A stretch of DNA of 64,000 nt, from assembly GCA_017480485.1 (NCBI GenBank), contig JAFVAN010000013.1:1-64000 (forward strand), written 5' to 3'. Below are positions 36,573-45,400 of the stretch, one piece after another. Positions within the stretch are counted from its first letter, which is position 1, and every line of letters starts with the position of its first letter. The notes below the pieces were generated by a model. It did no database searches. It was not told the DNA's origin and saw only the letters and a list, made by a program, of their open reading frames with translations. The stretch is from Ruminococcus sp. (GTDB lineage Bacteria > Bacillota_A > Clostridia > Oscillospirales > Ruminococcaceae). Position numbers and translations under genes: made by a program.

Positions 36573-37655
36573 TTAAGCCGACAGCGACAACAGGTTCATG
36601 CAAGAGCGCTTTCTGTCCATAGAGCTATGAATATAACGGTTCAAAGTGACTTCGACGGAACTGTGTCCGAGGATTTCGGAAAGGGTCTTGATGTCGAAAC
36701 CAAGCTCGAGTGCCGAGGTCGAGAACGAGTGCCTTAATGCATGGTAGTTGACTGACGGCAAATTTGCGTTTTCGAGTATCCTCTTGAACCGGTTCTGCAT
36801 GGTGCGTGGTTCAATAGGCTTGCAGTTCCCGGAAAGGATATACGCACCGGACTTGTCTGCGAACTGCCTGACCATAGGCATAATGCATTCGGGTATAGGA
36901 ATGGTGCGTAACGAATTGGCGCTCTTGGGTTCTGTAATGACAAGCTGTGTTCTACGCTTGCCACCAAAGGTCTGGATACGCTGAATGGTCTTGCGGACGG
37001 TCAGAGTGTTGTTAACAAGGTCGATATCCTGCCATTGCAGGGCGCACAGTTCGCCAATACGGACACCAGTATAGAGCGAGAGTGCGATGCCGAGTGTGGT
37101 AGTGCTGCGATTGGTGTTCAGATAGGCAGAAAGCGTTTTCTGCTGGTTAGCGGTCAGCACCTTGACCTCTGTATGCTTTTTCTTTGGTAAAACAATGCCG
37201 TCAAGCACGTTGCGAACAGCGTACTCACGGCAGGCATAGCGATATATTGATTTGAGCAGTACGATAATGTCGGTGACATATCGGGCAGACAGCCCTGATT
37301 TTAGCTTGCTTTCGATAAAAGCGTAGATGTCCTTCGCCGCAAGCATGGCGGCATTTGTTTTGCCAAATGCAGGCAGGATATGCTTATCAAGTTTCATGCG
37401 GTAGTTGGCGGCTGTGGACTCCTTTATTCTGTTTCGGGTCACATACAGCCATTCGGCAGATAAGTCCTTGACGGTCATTTCCGTTACGGCGGCTTGGTGC
37501 TGAATTGTCTGGCAGTCGAGCATCATCTTGTATTCAGCTTCCTGCTCGGTCGCGCCGTAGTAGGACTTATATTTTCTCTTGCCACCCTCGCTGCCAAGCG
37601 ATATACGGCATTCCCAGCGTCCGTCTTTGCGCTGGTAAGTTGTTCCTTTTTTCAT
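36573..37655 (-). CDS. Tyrosine recombinase, copy 2, inside the invertible segment
   Basis: A 360-residue recombinase paralogous to copy 1. Catalytic residues are seen in SLYTGVRIGELC (Arg), HALRHSFST (H-x-x-R), LGHSSVEVTLN (His) and NRYIHSSMDR (Tyr). A DGRWECRISL arm-binding start and SAM-like core are intact. It is encoded wholly between the two 19-bp inverted repeats, the layout of a self-contained DNA inversion system. GGAGGT precedes ATG 37655. It could also be the integrase of the conjugative element to the right, the repeats being part of its attachment sites. Confidence 0.9.
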   Translation of the reverse strand: MKKGTTYQRKDGRWECRISLGSEGGKRKYKSYYGATEQEAEYKMMLDCQTIQHQAAVTEMTVKDLSAEWLYVTRNRIKESTAANYRMKLDKHILPAFGKTNAAMLAAKDIYAFIESKLKSGLSARYVTDIIVLLKSIYRYACREYAVRNVLDGIVLPKKKHTEVKVLTANQQKTLSAYLNTNRSTTTLGIALSLYTGVRIGELCALQWQDIDLVNNTLTVRKTIQRIQTFGGKRRTQLVITEPKSANSLRTIPIPECIMPMVRQFADKSGAYILSGNCKPIEPRTMQNRFKRILENANLPSVNYHALRHSFSTSALELGFDIKTLSEILGHSSVEVTLNRYIHSSMDRKRSCMNLLSLSA

Positions 37656-37676
37656 TTTGTTACCTCCATTTTTCTG

Positions 37677-37705
37677 TTGACATTATGAGCCGAAAGTGAT
37701 ATAAT
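37677..37705 (+). promoter_or_regulatory. Perfect promoter inside the invertible segment, facing outwards
   Basis: Plus strand TTGACA (37677-37682), 17-base spacer, TATAAT (37700-37705), with TGA directly before the -10. It reads away from integrase copy 2 and out across the right inverted repeat into a hairpin at 37760-37794; no rightward gene follows. After inversion it would read leftward into the SLOG-like gene. Confidence 0.75.
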
Positions 37706-37742
37706 AATAACAATGTGAAGCGCGTAAAAACGTGCTTCTCTA

Positions 37743-37761
37743 AATACTGAATTTTGCGAAA
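37743..37761 (-). repeat. Right 19-bp inverted repeat of a putative invertible segment
   Basis: Exact reverse complement of 36474-36492. It lies about 40 bases after the outward promoter's -10 and directly abuts the hairpin at 37760-37794. Confidence 0.85.
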
Positions 37762-37794
37762 AGCACCGATACAGTACCACTGCATCGGTGCTTT
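37760..37794. terminator. Hairpin terminator next to the right inverted repeat
   Basis: AAAGCACCGAT (37760-37770) pairs perfectly with ATCGGTGCTTT (37784-37794) across a 13-base loop, with short T runs on both strands. It can stop transcripts from the outward promoter and those ending the leftward transfer operon. Confidence 0.6.
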
Positions 37795-37821
37795 CTGACT
37801 TTTGGCTGTTCGTCAATGACG

Positions 37822-38106
37822 TTAATAATCGTAGTGGATAGTGTTGTCGGTCTTGATTCCGAGTTCCTCTTTCTTTTTCTCTATCACTTGGCGGAGCTTC
37901 CTGTCCACCCTCGACTGCAACTTCCGGTGACTGCGCATATAATCGTCCTCGATAATTCGAGCGAGGTGCGCAAACAGACTCATTACTGTGCTTGTCATAA
38001 CAGAGCGCTCATAATCCTCTGAGTGTTGGAGGAGAGCCTCAGCATAGGCATTGCCGTTATCAGCTGATTTGGTGAGCCACTGCCATAAGTGCATCACGAC
38101 TTGCAT
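37822..38106 (-). CDS. Small mobile-element protein of unknown function
   Basis: 94 residues, basic C-terminal half (SHRKLQSRVDRKLRQVIEKK) ending KEELGIKTDN. That tail resembles C-termini of some mobilisation proteins, so it could be a remnant of one, but the match is weak. It overlaps the end of the coupling-protein gene by 47 bases, and a stop lies in frame shortly before the ATG. It is the last gene of the transfer operon. Confidence 0.5.
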   Translation of the reverse strand: MQVVMHLWQWLTKSADNGNAYAEALLQHSEDYERSVMTSTVMSLFAHLARIIEDDYMRSHRKLQSRVDRKLRQVIEKKKEELGIKTDNTIHYDY

Positions 38107-39709
38107 AGTCTACTCGCCTTGCACCTCTGTCCTCCAGCAAGAACGGCTCTCCGAATTTAATGCCCCACTTGAAGTACAGCTTGAGTTTTGAAATCATAGG
38201 GTGAGTGCCTGTTTTCATAACAATGAATTGGCCCTTCGGCATGCTTTTAAGCTCGTCTACAGTCATCAGCGGTCTACCTATCATCTGAATGGACTGTGAG
38301 CGTTCCTTGCCCAGAGAGATCGAACCGCTTTGAACAGTTTGCTCTCCGAGAGCTTTGCTTAACACCTCGGCAGACTGTGAGTTAGGTGCGAAGCCACCGA
38401 ACACAGTCAGCTGAGTGTTATCCGTAATTATTTCCATACCTTCCTTGCCGTATTTCTGTTCAAGCTGGGCAAAACTTTGAATTATAGCCACGATTGAAAT
38501 TCGTCTTGAACGTCCTGCTGAGAACATGGCTTCAGCACCTTCTATCTTAGGAAAAGTGCCGAACTCATCACAATAGAACATAACTCTGTTTGGCAGTGCG
38601 CCGCCATATTCATCTGCTATGGTGAGAATCTCTCGGTAAAGCTGCTGAATAAGCAAGCTGACCATGAAATACTTGCTTTGATCTTCTTCCGGCAGGATTA
38701 TGAATATCGCCGACTTTTCATGGCAGAAGCTCTCTGCGTCTATCGCCGTACCGAAACACAGTATCTGTTCCATTTCGCTGTCGAGGAAGCTATTAAGTCT
38801 TGATAATGCTGTTGACATTACCGACATCATCGACTGGTCGGCGGAGTTCAAAGCTGCACCCGCCAGCCATTTGGCTTTATGCTCCGAAGGGAGCTTATCC
38901 ATAAGCGAGGTAAAATACATCTTGGGTTTGTCTTTTGCACTCTTTGCAGGCGGCTTGGCGATGAGGTCTTGTATCAGTTTAAACACCGATACGATGTGGC
39001 GCTCATTCTTTTCTCCAAACTCTGCAAGCAAAAGAATAACTGAACTTAACAGACCCTCTGCCGCATCGTAGAAGAATGCGTTTTGGCCGTAGTTTGCTGA
39101 GTCACCGCCGCCGATATTGATTATTGTTTTAGCGGTTATTTTCGCATATTTCTCTGCTTTTGCCTTGGCTGACAGGTTGGTCTTATCACTCAGATAAATA
39201 TCCATATATTTATTGACTAGGTGCAGAATGTTGTTCTCATCTGATCTGGTCGGGTTTCTAAGGTCTATGACAGACACGTTGTATCCATAACAGTCTCTGG
39301 CGATAGCACCGTAGTTTCGGGCTACATCGCCTTTGGTATCGGTCGATAAAAAACTCATACCGCTTGCGCAAGCGAACTCTATATTAGGATACAAGAAATA
39401 CGCTGTTTTGCCGACACCGGCAGCACCTATCATCAAAGTGTGCACATCTCCGGTATCAATAAGAGCCGTTGTATTTTTACCACCCCTGCAGGCAACTATC
39501 GTGCCTTGAACAGTCGGCAGGTTCTTGCCTTGCCTCCAGAGTTCGGGCGTGAATGGCGAAAAGGAAAAGGTCCTTTTTATCTCACCGCCAGTCGCCCATC
39601 TTGCCGTTCCATGCTGACCGTCACCAACTGTTTTGGATTTAATCCCATTTATATTCTTATTGTCGAGAATATTTACCACGATGAAAAATACTATAAATGC
39701 TAATGCCAT
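38060..39709 (-). CDS. Type IV coupling ATPase (VirD4/TraG), 5'-truncated
   Basis: A 549-residue DNA-pumping ATPase of conjugation. After one N-terminal membrane helix (about 1-16) come a GQHGTARWAT segment, Walker A IGAAGVGKTAYF, STDTKGDV, Walker B-like VMFYCDEFGTFP and a C-terminal VFGGFAPNSQSAEVLSKALG. Relatives usually have two N-terminal helices and a further 50 or so residues. Here the hydrophobic frame continues upstream of ATG 39709 (YPSTLTIGL) but runs into the primase gene in another frame, so the 5' end has been lost by deletion. Confidence 0.82.
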   Translation of the reverse strand: MALAFIVFFIVVNILDNKNINGIKSKTVGDGQHGTARWATGGEIKRTFSFSPFTPELWRQGKNLPTVQGTIVACRGGKNTTALIDTGDVHTLMIGAAGVGKTAYFLYPNIEFACASGMSFLSTDTKGDVARNYGAIARDCYGYNVSVIDLRNPTRSDENNILHLVNKYMDIYLSDKTNLSAKAKAEKYAKITAKTIINIGGGDSANYGQNAFFYDAAEGLLSSVILLLAEFGEKNERHIVSVFKLIQDLIAKPPAKSAKDKPKMYFTSLMDKLPSEHKAKWLAGAALNSADQSMMSVMSTALSRLNSFLDSEMEQILCFGTAIDAESFCHEKSAIFIILPEEDQSKYFMVSLLIQQLYREILTIADEYGGALPNRVMFYCDEFGTFPKIEGAEAMFSAGRSRRISIVAIIQSFAQLEQKYGKEGMEIITDNTQLTVFGGFAPNSQSAEVLSKALGEQTVQSGSISLGKERSQSIQMIGRPLMTVDELKSMPKGQFIVMKTGTHPMISKLKLYFKWGIKFGEPFLLEDRGARRVDYASRDALMAVAHQIS

Positions 39710-40388
39710 AAGCCCTATCGTTAGGGTGGAGGGATATATATGACAGCATATCTATCGGTGCCTCGAACACATAAAGCCTGCCCGAAGTTCCATAGTGGGC
39801 GAAGCTATATTTCGTATCGGAACCCTCGACTGTCAACTTAACAGTCTTTCCCATAGTAGTGGTAGAACGCTTACTTGCCTGTCTGGGAACGCCGTTTTCG
39901 TCGAGTCCTACGAATACGGCATTATGATATTTCACATCTTCAAAGAGCTTGCCTGCCTTTGCAAAATGCACCAGAACGTCAGACCTGATAAACCTCTGCT
40001 TAATGAGATAAGCGAATACACGCCGCATATTTGGTGCTTTCTCCGGCAGTTTGAACTCCTTCTTTTCCTCTTTCGGCATATCTGTTATGCTTTTGTGTGA
40101 CACAGGTGAAACATTAACACCCAGCAGTTCCTGCACAGCCTCGGCGAAGCTCATGCCATAGAACTCCTGCATAAACTTGATTGCACCACCTCCGGTCTGA
40201 TTCTTGTGGTCGTACCACTGAGATCCGTGTATCATAATACTGTCATGCTTGCCGGAGCCATCGGTGTAAATGAGCTTTGAAGATATGCCGGCACGTTCAA
40301 GGCGCTCGCCCCTCATGCGCAAGAACTGCTCCAGATCAACAGTATTTGCAAGCACTTTCTGCTCGTCTGTAAATGGTATATATGGCAT
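39657..40388 (-). CDS. DUF3991/TOPRIM primase-like protein, 3'-truncated
   Basis: 243 residues. The N-terminal DLEQFLRMRGERL and GGGAIKFMQEFYGMSF blocks and a middle NMRRVFAYLIKQRFI block match DUF3991 proteins of Firmicutes conjugative elements. The TOPRIM domain begins at RLYVFEAPIDMLSYISLHP and then breaks off; the last 20 or so residues come from the coupling-protein region read in a different frame. Full-length relatives exceed 300 residues. ATG 40388 has GAGGTGAAG upstream. Probably non-functional as a primase. Confidence 0.75.
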   Translation of the reverse strand: MPYIPFTDEQKVLANTVDLEQFLRMRGERLERAGISSKLIYTDGSGKHDSIMIHGSQWYDHKNQTGGGAIKFMQEFYGMSFAEAVQELLGVNVSPVSHKSITDMPKEEKKEFKLPEKAPNMRRVFAYLIKQRFIRSDVLVHFAKAGKLFEDVKYHNAVFVGLDENGVPRQASKRSTTTMGKTVKLTVEGSDTKYSFAHYGTSGRLYVFEAPIDMLSYISLHPNDRAYGISIYSIFHRGKYSRQ

Positions 40389-40397
40389 AGCTTCACC

Positions 40398-40691
40398 TCA
40401 CATCGTCTGCTCAAATGTTGGCGCGGGGGCAATATCGTGTGCCAGCCTGTCCTCGACCTCAGCGCGCTTAGCGTCATTAAAACGGTCAAGAGCGCCGACA
40501 AGGTATCCCGTGATGCGCCTTATACGTTCAAACGAAACAGCCTCGGTGTAGCAGGTCAGGTCAACAAAATCGCCGTCAGCCTCGATAACAAGCTCGGCTA
40601 TCTTCATATCCGGGTGCTTGTCACGGACATATTTCTTGTATTCCTCTATTTCTTCCTCGGGCAGAGAATCCCCGATAACTCGTATTTTCAT
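40398..40691 (-). CDS. Small conserved mobile-element protein with NrdD-tail-like motif
   Basis: 97 residues, MKIRVIGDSLPEEEIEEYKK at the start and RRITGYLVGALDRFNDAKRA near the end. The second block resembles the C-terminal region of anaerobic ribonucleotide reductase (GY...fN..K..E...R), but the protein is far too short to be that enzyme. Such proteins are common in Firmicutes conjugative elements next to the primase. Function unknown. Confidence 0.6.
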   Translation of the reverse strand: MKIRVIGDSLPEEEIEEYKKYVRDKHPDMKIAELVIEADGDFVDLTCYTEAVSFERIRRITGYLVGALDRFNDAKRAEVEDRLAHDIAPAPTFEQTM

Positions 40692-40699
40692 AAACCCTC

Positions 40700-41446
40700 C
40701 TAAAACGGTATCTTCTCCTTGAATTCCGTCATCAGCCCTGTAAAAGACTGCCTTTCCATCATATCTGTGGACAGGAACTGCCCCGACACCACAGTGAGCT
40801 GATCGTTCACAAGAACAGCGTAGGTCTCCGCATAGCCGAACTGATTTGCCATGCCGTCGGATTTCTGGAGCGAGCCATACTGCTGATACTTGCCCTTAGA
40901 GACCACAGTATTTGTCAGCCGGTAGTTGGTGGTAAAGTTGTCCTCGGTCACGCCTTGCATATTGCCGACTGTAAATCCGTAATAATAGTCACCGAAGGTG
41001 CTGACAATATATCCGAGGTCATAATCCAGATCACTATTGCTGAGATCAATGCACAACACATCTATAGTACCGCTGCCGTTGTCGTCCTTAAGAGTTATCC
41101 GCTGAAGACCATTTGTCTTTTCTTCGGTATGCTCAAAGCTGCATTTTTTCAGCACCTCTTTTGTGAGAGAAGATTTGTCCTCAAATGATATATTTGAGTC
41201 AAAGAACTCGGCAATAAAGGTGTTGGCTGCGAGCTGCTTCTTTTCTTCCTCGGACATTGTTGCCTTTGTTGTAGTTTCCGGTTCTGAACTATCCGCCGGT
41301 ACGGTGGTCACGGGCGGAACAGTTGTGACCTCTGCTGTGGTTGTTGTAGTTGTTGTCTCTGTCGCCTGCGGTGGAGCAAATGTACCGCAAGCGGTGAGTG
41401 ACATCATAAAAATAGCTGCTGCGATAGCCGCATAGCGTTTCATCAT
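40700..41446 (-). CDS. Thr-rich lipoprotein of unknown function
   Basis: About 248 residues. A basic start, a hydrophobic segment and the lipobox LTAC (residues about 17-20) mark it as a lipoprotein. A Thr/Val/Pro-rich linker of about 40 residues follows, then a folded domain of mixed helix and strand with no recognised family. ATG 41446 is taken because AGAGG lies about 9 bases upstream; a GTG at 41458 lies too close. It sits in the transfer operon and is presumably surface-exposed. Confidence 0.7.
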   Translation of the reverse strand: MMKRYAAIAAAIFMMSLTACGTFAPPQATETTTTTTTAEVTTVPPVTTVPADSSEPETTTKATMSEEEKKQLAANTFIAEFFDSNISFEDKSSLTKEVLKKCSFEHTEEKTNGLQRITLKDDNGSGTIDVLCIDLSNSDLDYDLGYIVSTFGDYYYGFTVGNMQGVTEDNFTTNYRLTNTVVSKGKYQQYGSLQKSDGMANQFGYAETYAVLVNDQLTVVSGQFLSTDMMERQSFTGLMTEFKEKIPF

Positions 41447-41461
41447 TTTCCTTTTCACCTC

Positions 41462-41893
41462 TCATTTAAGGTCGATGCTTAAACCTTCATACTCCGACTC
41501 AGTCTGCTCCTGATCTGCAAAGCAGGACAGGTAATCATCTGCGCTCTCTGCCATAGCGGTATAGTCGTGGCCGTCGGGAGTAAAGCTATACCACGAAACA
41601 TCATTTCCATAGCGCCAGATGTGAGGATTGACCGTTTCGCCGCTTCTCATAGCTTTTCTGCCCAGCAGCTCGGTCAGATCAATGACCTGACAATCTATCT
41701 GTCCCTCTCTGCGGTTGAACAGCGAGAGCCTAAGAGCAGTAAAGTGGTCTGCGTGACCTCTTTCCACGAACTCCATCTTACCGGTAATATCATCTGTGAG
41801 TCTGAAAACACAAGACCTGCCGACAAACTTGGGACGCTCGATATATTCGCTCAAAGAGCAGACCTTTCGTAATTCCTGTTCAAAAAAGTTCAT
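41462..41893 (-). CDS. Hypothetical mobile-element protein
   Basis: 143 residues starting MNFFEQELRKVC at ATG 41893, which has AAAGGA about 8 bases upstream. The open frame extends 90 codons further, but that part is antisense-like and crosses a terminator and the next gene. Features include SYIERPKFVGRSCVFRL-type strands and an acidic tail. No signal or membrane segment. Typical cargo of these elements; function unknown. Confidence 0.6.
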   Translation of the reverse strand: MNFFEQELRKVCSLSEYIERPKFVGRSCVFRLTDDITGKMEFVERGHADHFTALRLSLFNRREGQIDCQVIDLTELLGRKAMRSGETVNPHIWRYGNDVSWYSFTPDGHDYTAMAESADDYLSCFADQEQTESEYEGLSIDLK

Positions 41894-41908
41894 ATTACTT
41901 TTCCTTTC

Positions 41909-41939
41909 AAAAAAATTAGGGAGAGCTTTAGCCCTCCCC
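41909..41939 (-). terminator. Strong intrinsic terminator after the DUF3852 gene
   Basis: On the minus strand GGGAGGGC pairs with GCTCTCCC (one G-U) around a TAAA loop and is followed by TAATTTTTTTG. It begins 8 bases past the DUF3852 stop and could attenuate expression of the downstream genes. Confidence 0.75.
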
Positions 41940-41946
41940 ATAATGC

Positions 41947-42267
41947 TTAGATGATCGTCCATACATAAAGCGGTGCGGTCAGGCTGAACAGCAGACCGCC
42001 GAAAATTATGGCGATAGGAGTCCATTCCAGCTGCCCGTGCTTGCGATAGTCGAGATACGCTGCGCCTATCTTTACGAACAGCAGAACCGCCAGAATCACG
42101 TCGATAGCGGGGAACACCACGTTGTTGACCACAGACTGAATCTGACCTTTTGCCGTTGTCCATGTCGATGTGACGGCGCTTGCGACGTCTGCGCTCGCCG
42201 TGATCGTCATCATAGCTGCGAACATCATCGCCACACCGATAGATGCAAGAATTCTCTTTTTTCTCAT
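41947..42267 (-). CDS. DUF3852/VirB2-like small membrane protein
   Basis: 106 residues. A signal-like N-terminus ends at TITASADV; two hydrophobic helices follow (VVFPAIDVILAVLLFVKIG and PIAIIFGGLLFSLTAPLYVW). Size and topology match DUF3852 and VirB2-like pilin subunits of Gram-positive type IV secretion systems. It is the only pilin-like transfer protein recognised. AAAGGGTGA precedes ATG 42267, and a strong terminator follows the gene. Confidence 0.72.
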   Translation of the reverse strand: MRKKRILASIGVAMMFAAMMTITASADVASAVTSTWTTAKGQIQSVVNNVVFPAIDVILAVLLFVKIGAAYLDYRKHGQLEWTPIAIIFGGLLFSLTAPLYVWTII

Positions 42268-42282
42268 TTAATCACCCTTTCC

Positions 42283-42405
42283 TTAAATCAATATCATTCG
42301 GTAATCGAAATTCCGATACTCGCCTGAACTAATATACCACCATAATGCCCCCACAAGGAGGGCGGCCGCCGCAGCGACCGCAATAATTGTCAGAGCCTTT
42401 CTCAT
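42283..42405 (-). CDS. 40-residue membrane peptide, translationally coupled
   Basis: A small gene whose ATG (42405-42403) overlaps the TGA stop of the adhesin gene as ATGA, with GGAGGTCG just upstream. The peptide is MRKALTIIAVAAAAALLVGA followed by WWYISS and a charged tail, so one membrane helix. It lies between the adhesin and the DUF3852 gene. Function unknown. Confidence 0.55.
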   Translation of the reverse strand: MRKALTIIAVAAAAALLVGALWWYISSGEYRNFDYRMILI

Positions 42406-45400
42406 TCATCGACCTCCTGGTCCTTCTTCCTCTTGGATGCTACCATGATCGAGCCGCAGACAGCCATCATAGCAAGAGAGCCGTTGACAACGCCGAAGTC
42501 AGAGCCGGTGTGGGGATTGCCTGTAGTAGTGGTAGTCGTAGTGGTAGGCTTGTGCTTATCGTACATAACTACCTCAGTCACAGAGCCGTCCTCATTGACC
42601 TTAAACTGGATATCGTTGGCGATCTCAAAACCATCGGGTGCGGTGATCTCTCTGAGGGTATAGGTTTTGCCGACAATGAGCTTGCCCTCGATATAGTGAG
42701 CCTCGCTTGTGCTGACCCATTCCTCAACTGTGTTTCCGTCCTCGTCGATAACAATGAGCTTTGCACCGGGGAGTTCCTCATCGGTAGTGATGTCACGCTT
42801 GCTGATGCATACCTTAGTGGTATCGTCCTTCATCACTACAACATCAACAGAGCCGTCCTCGCTGACAGTAAAGGTGATGTCGTTCGCTACAACGTAACCG
42901 TCGGGGCTGATCTCCTCATGGAGGGTATATTCCTTTCCGGCGGTCAGCTTGCCCTCGATTATATGAGCCTCGGTAGTGCTGATCCACTCGTCAACGATCT
43001 CTCCGTTTTCATCGATTACCTGAAGCTTTGCGCCCTCGAGCTCCTTGTCGCCTGTGATATCGGTCTTTGAAACGTGTACCTTTGTAGCATCATCAATCAT
43101 GTGAACCTTGTCAACAGAGCCGTCAAATGAAACTGTAAACTCGATATCAGCGGCGATCACAAAACCGTCGGGAGCCTTTGCCTCATGAAGCACATAGGTC
43201 TCTCCGGCTATCAGCTTTGCTTCTATGAAGTGTCTTTCGGCGGTTGTGACCCATTCTTCGACTACATTGCCGTCCTTGTCTATGATCTGGAGGGTTGCGC
43301 CTATAAGCTCATCGAGAACAGCGGTATCCTCGCCGTCGGTCGTCTCATCATCAGCGATGACTGCTGTCTTGCTGATCTCTACCTTTGTGGTATCATCAAC
43401 CATAATAACCGTAGGATTTCCGTTTTCATCGTAAGCCTCTGATTCGATACCGTTAACTGTCACAACATTGTTTTTGTCGACCTCAAAGGATATATCTGTC
43501 GAGATAACATAGCCGTCGGGCGAAGCTGCCTCGTGAAGAACATAGCTGCCCGCGGGGAGATTTGTGACTACATGGTTTGTGCTGTCGGAAACCCACTCGT
43601 CAACAGTCTTTCCGTCACCGTCAAAAAGCTGCATCTCTGCCCCTGCAAGCTCTTTTCCGTAAATATCCTGCTTGGAAACACTTATGGTTATGGGCTTGTT
43701 TTCAGCCTTTATCTCAACTACTTCGCCGTCCTCCGAGACAGCAACAGGGTACTTCTTATCCGAGAACACATAACCTACAGGGGCTTCTATCTCGGTCACG
43801 ATATATGAGCCGTAGGGAATCCCGTTTATCTCGAATACACCGTTTTCATCGGAAACTGCCGTTGCAATAGCGTTTTCTGCGCTGAATACCTCACAGTCAG
43901 TGTGGAATATTCCGAATACTGCATTTGCTAAAGGCTCGTCATGCTCATCGACCTTGAGACCGCTTACAGAGCCTCTCTTAAGGTCGTTTGTAAACTCTCC
44001 GCAGTCTATCTCGACAGTATCTGTCTCCTGACCTGCATATTCAATTGTAACAAGATATTTCTCGTCGTTTATGATATACTTTTCATCGGTAGCTATTTCC
44101 TGAACGTAATATTTACCGAACGGGAGCTGTTCTGAAATAGTCGCCGTCATATCCTCGCCGATAGAAACATAGCTTATCAGTCCGCCCGCAGGGATCGCAG
44201 AGCCGTCTGCTGCCTTTATCTCCTCATCAGCGTAAAGCCCGAATATAACACGCCTTGCATCATCATTGCTACCGACATCGTAATCCTCATCGTGTTCCAT
44301 AAACTTGGAAAGGTGTATCTTTACTCCCTGATAATCGTTAATAAACGAAGTGTCGGCGATATCGCAGAAATTAGCCTCCTGACCCGCATAGGTCAGTTCT
44401 ACTGTCTTGCTCTCTGTACTTATCACATGCCCGTAGGGTGCCTTTATCTCCGTCACGGTATATTTTCCGAGATAGAGAGCAGGAGTTTCTGCAAAGCCGT
44501 TTTTGTCTGTGGTAACTGTTGCCACGACTTCGCCCGCCTTTGCCCTTACTGTACCGTCTGCGGTTTTGATATCCTCAGCTGCTTTGACCTCAAACACAGC
44601 ACCGCCGAGATAGCTCTTCTCAAAGTGAGGAGTGAAGGTGGTATAGCCTTCCTCATGGATATTGCCTTCCTCGTCCTTCCAGATAGCGGAGCCGAGTGCA
44701 GTCACATGGCTGAATATCTCGCCCTGCTTGTGGATAACTATCTTGCCCTTCTGAGGCGAATCGAGTTTTTCAACTATGACCACAGTTACAGCATTTTCCT
44801 TAGTGGAGTTGGCTCTGCTTACGGTAAAGTCAACAGGCTTGCTGTCAAGCACATATCCCTCCGGAGCCTGAACCTCTATAAGCTTGTAGCTGCCGTAGCC
44901 AAGGGTCTCGGGAGTTATAAGATAACCCTCATCATTGGTATAGAACACATCAGCTTCTCCCATAACTATCTTGCTGTCGGCGGCGTCATATATCTCAAAG
45001 CCCGCACCTGCAAGTGCAATATTTTTGCCTGTCTCCGCATCACGCTTGACTACTTTTACATAGCTTTCAAAGGGCTTGTTGTTAAGGGTATATTCATACG
45101 TCTGGCCGTCCTTGCCTATGCTTACATCAAAATCGGGAGTAAGCTCTGCGTCCTTAACGGTCTTAGTCTGGTGGACTGTGTAAACACCGTAAGGCAGCTT
45201 CTTTGTCTTTGCAAAGCCGTTTTTGTCGGTCACAAGATGATCGCGTTCCCTGTCCTTTGCATTCTCATAGCTTCCTGCACTCTTGAGATACACATCAAAC
45301 TCAGCCCCTGCTTCAAGATTCTCGATAACATCATCATTCTTGTCGCTGTGCTTGATTATAGAGATATCGCCCTTTACGGGTGATTCATATACAGTCATTT

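Noticed and set aside
44292..45383. 363-codon plus-strand frame opposite the Cna-B adhesin
   Set aside because: An artefact of the repetitive codon pattern of the adhesin; no domain or promoter seen.
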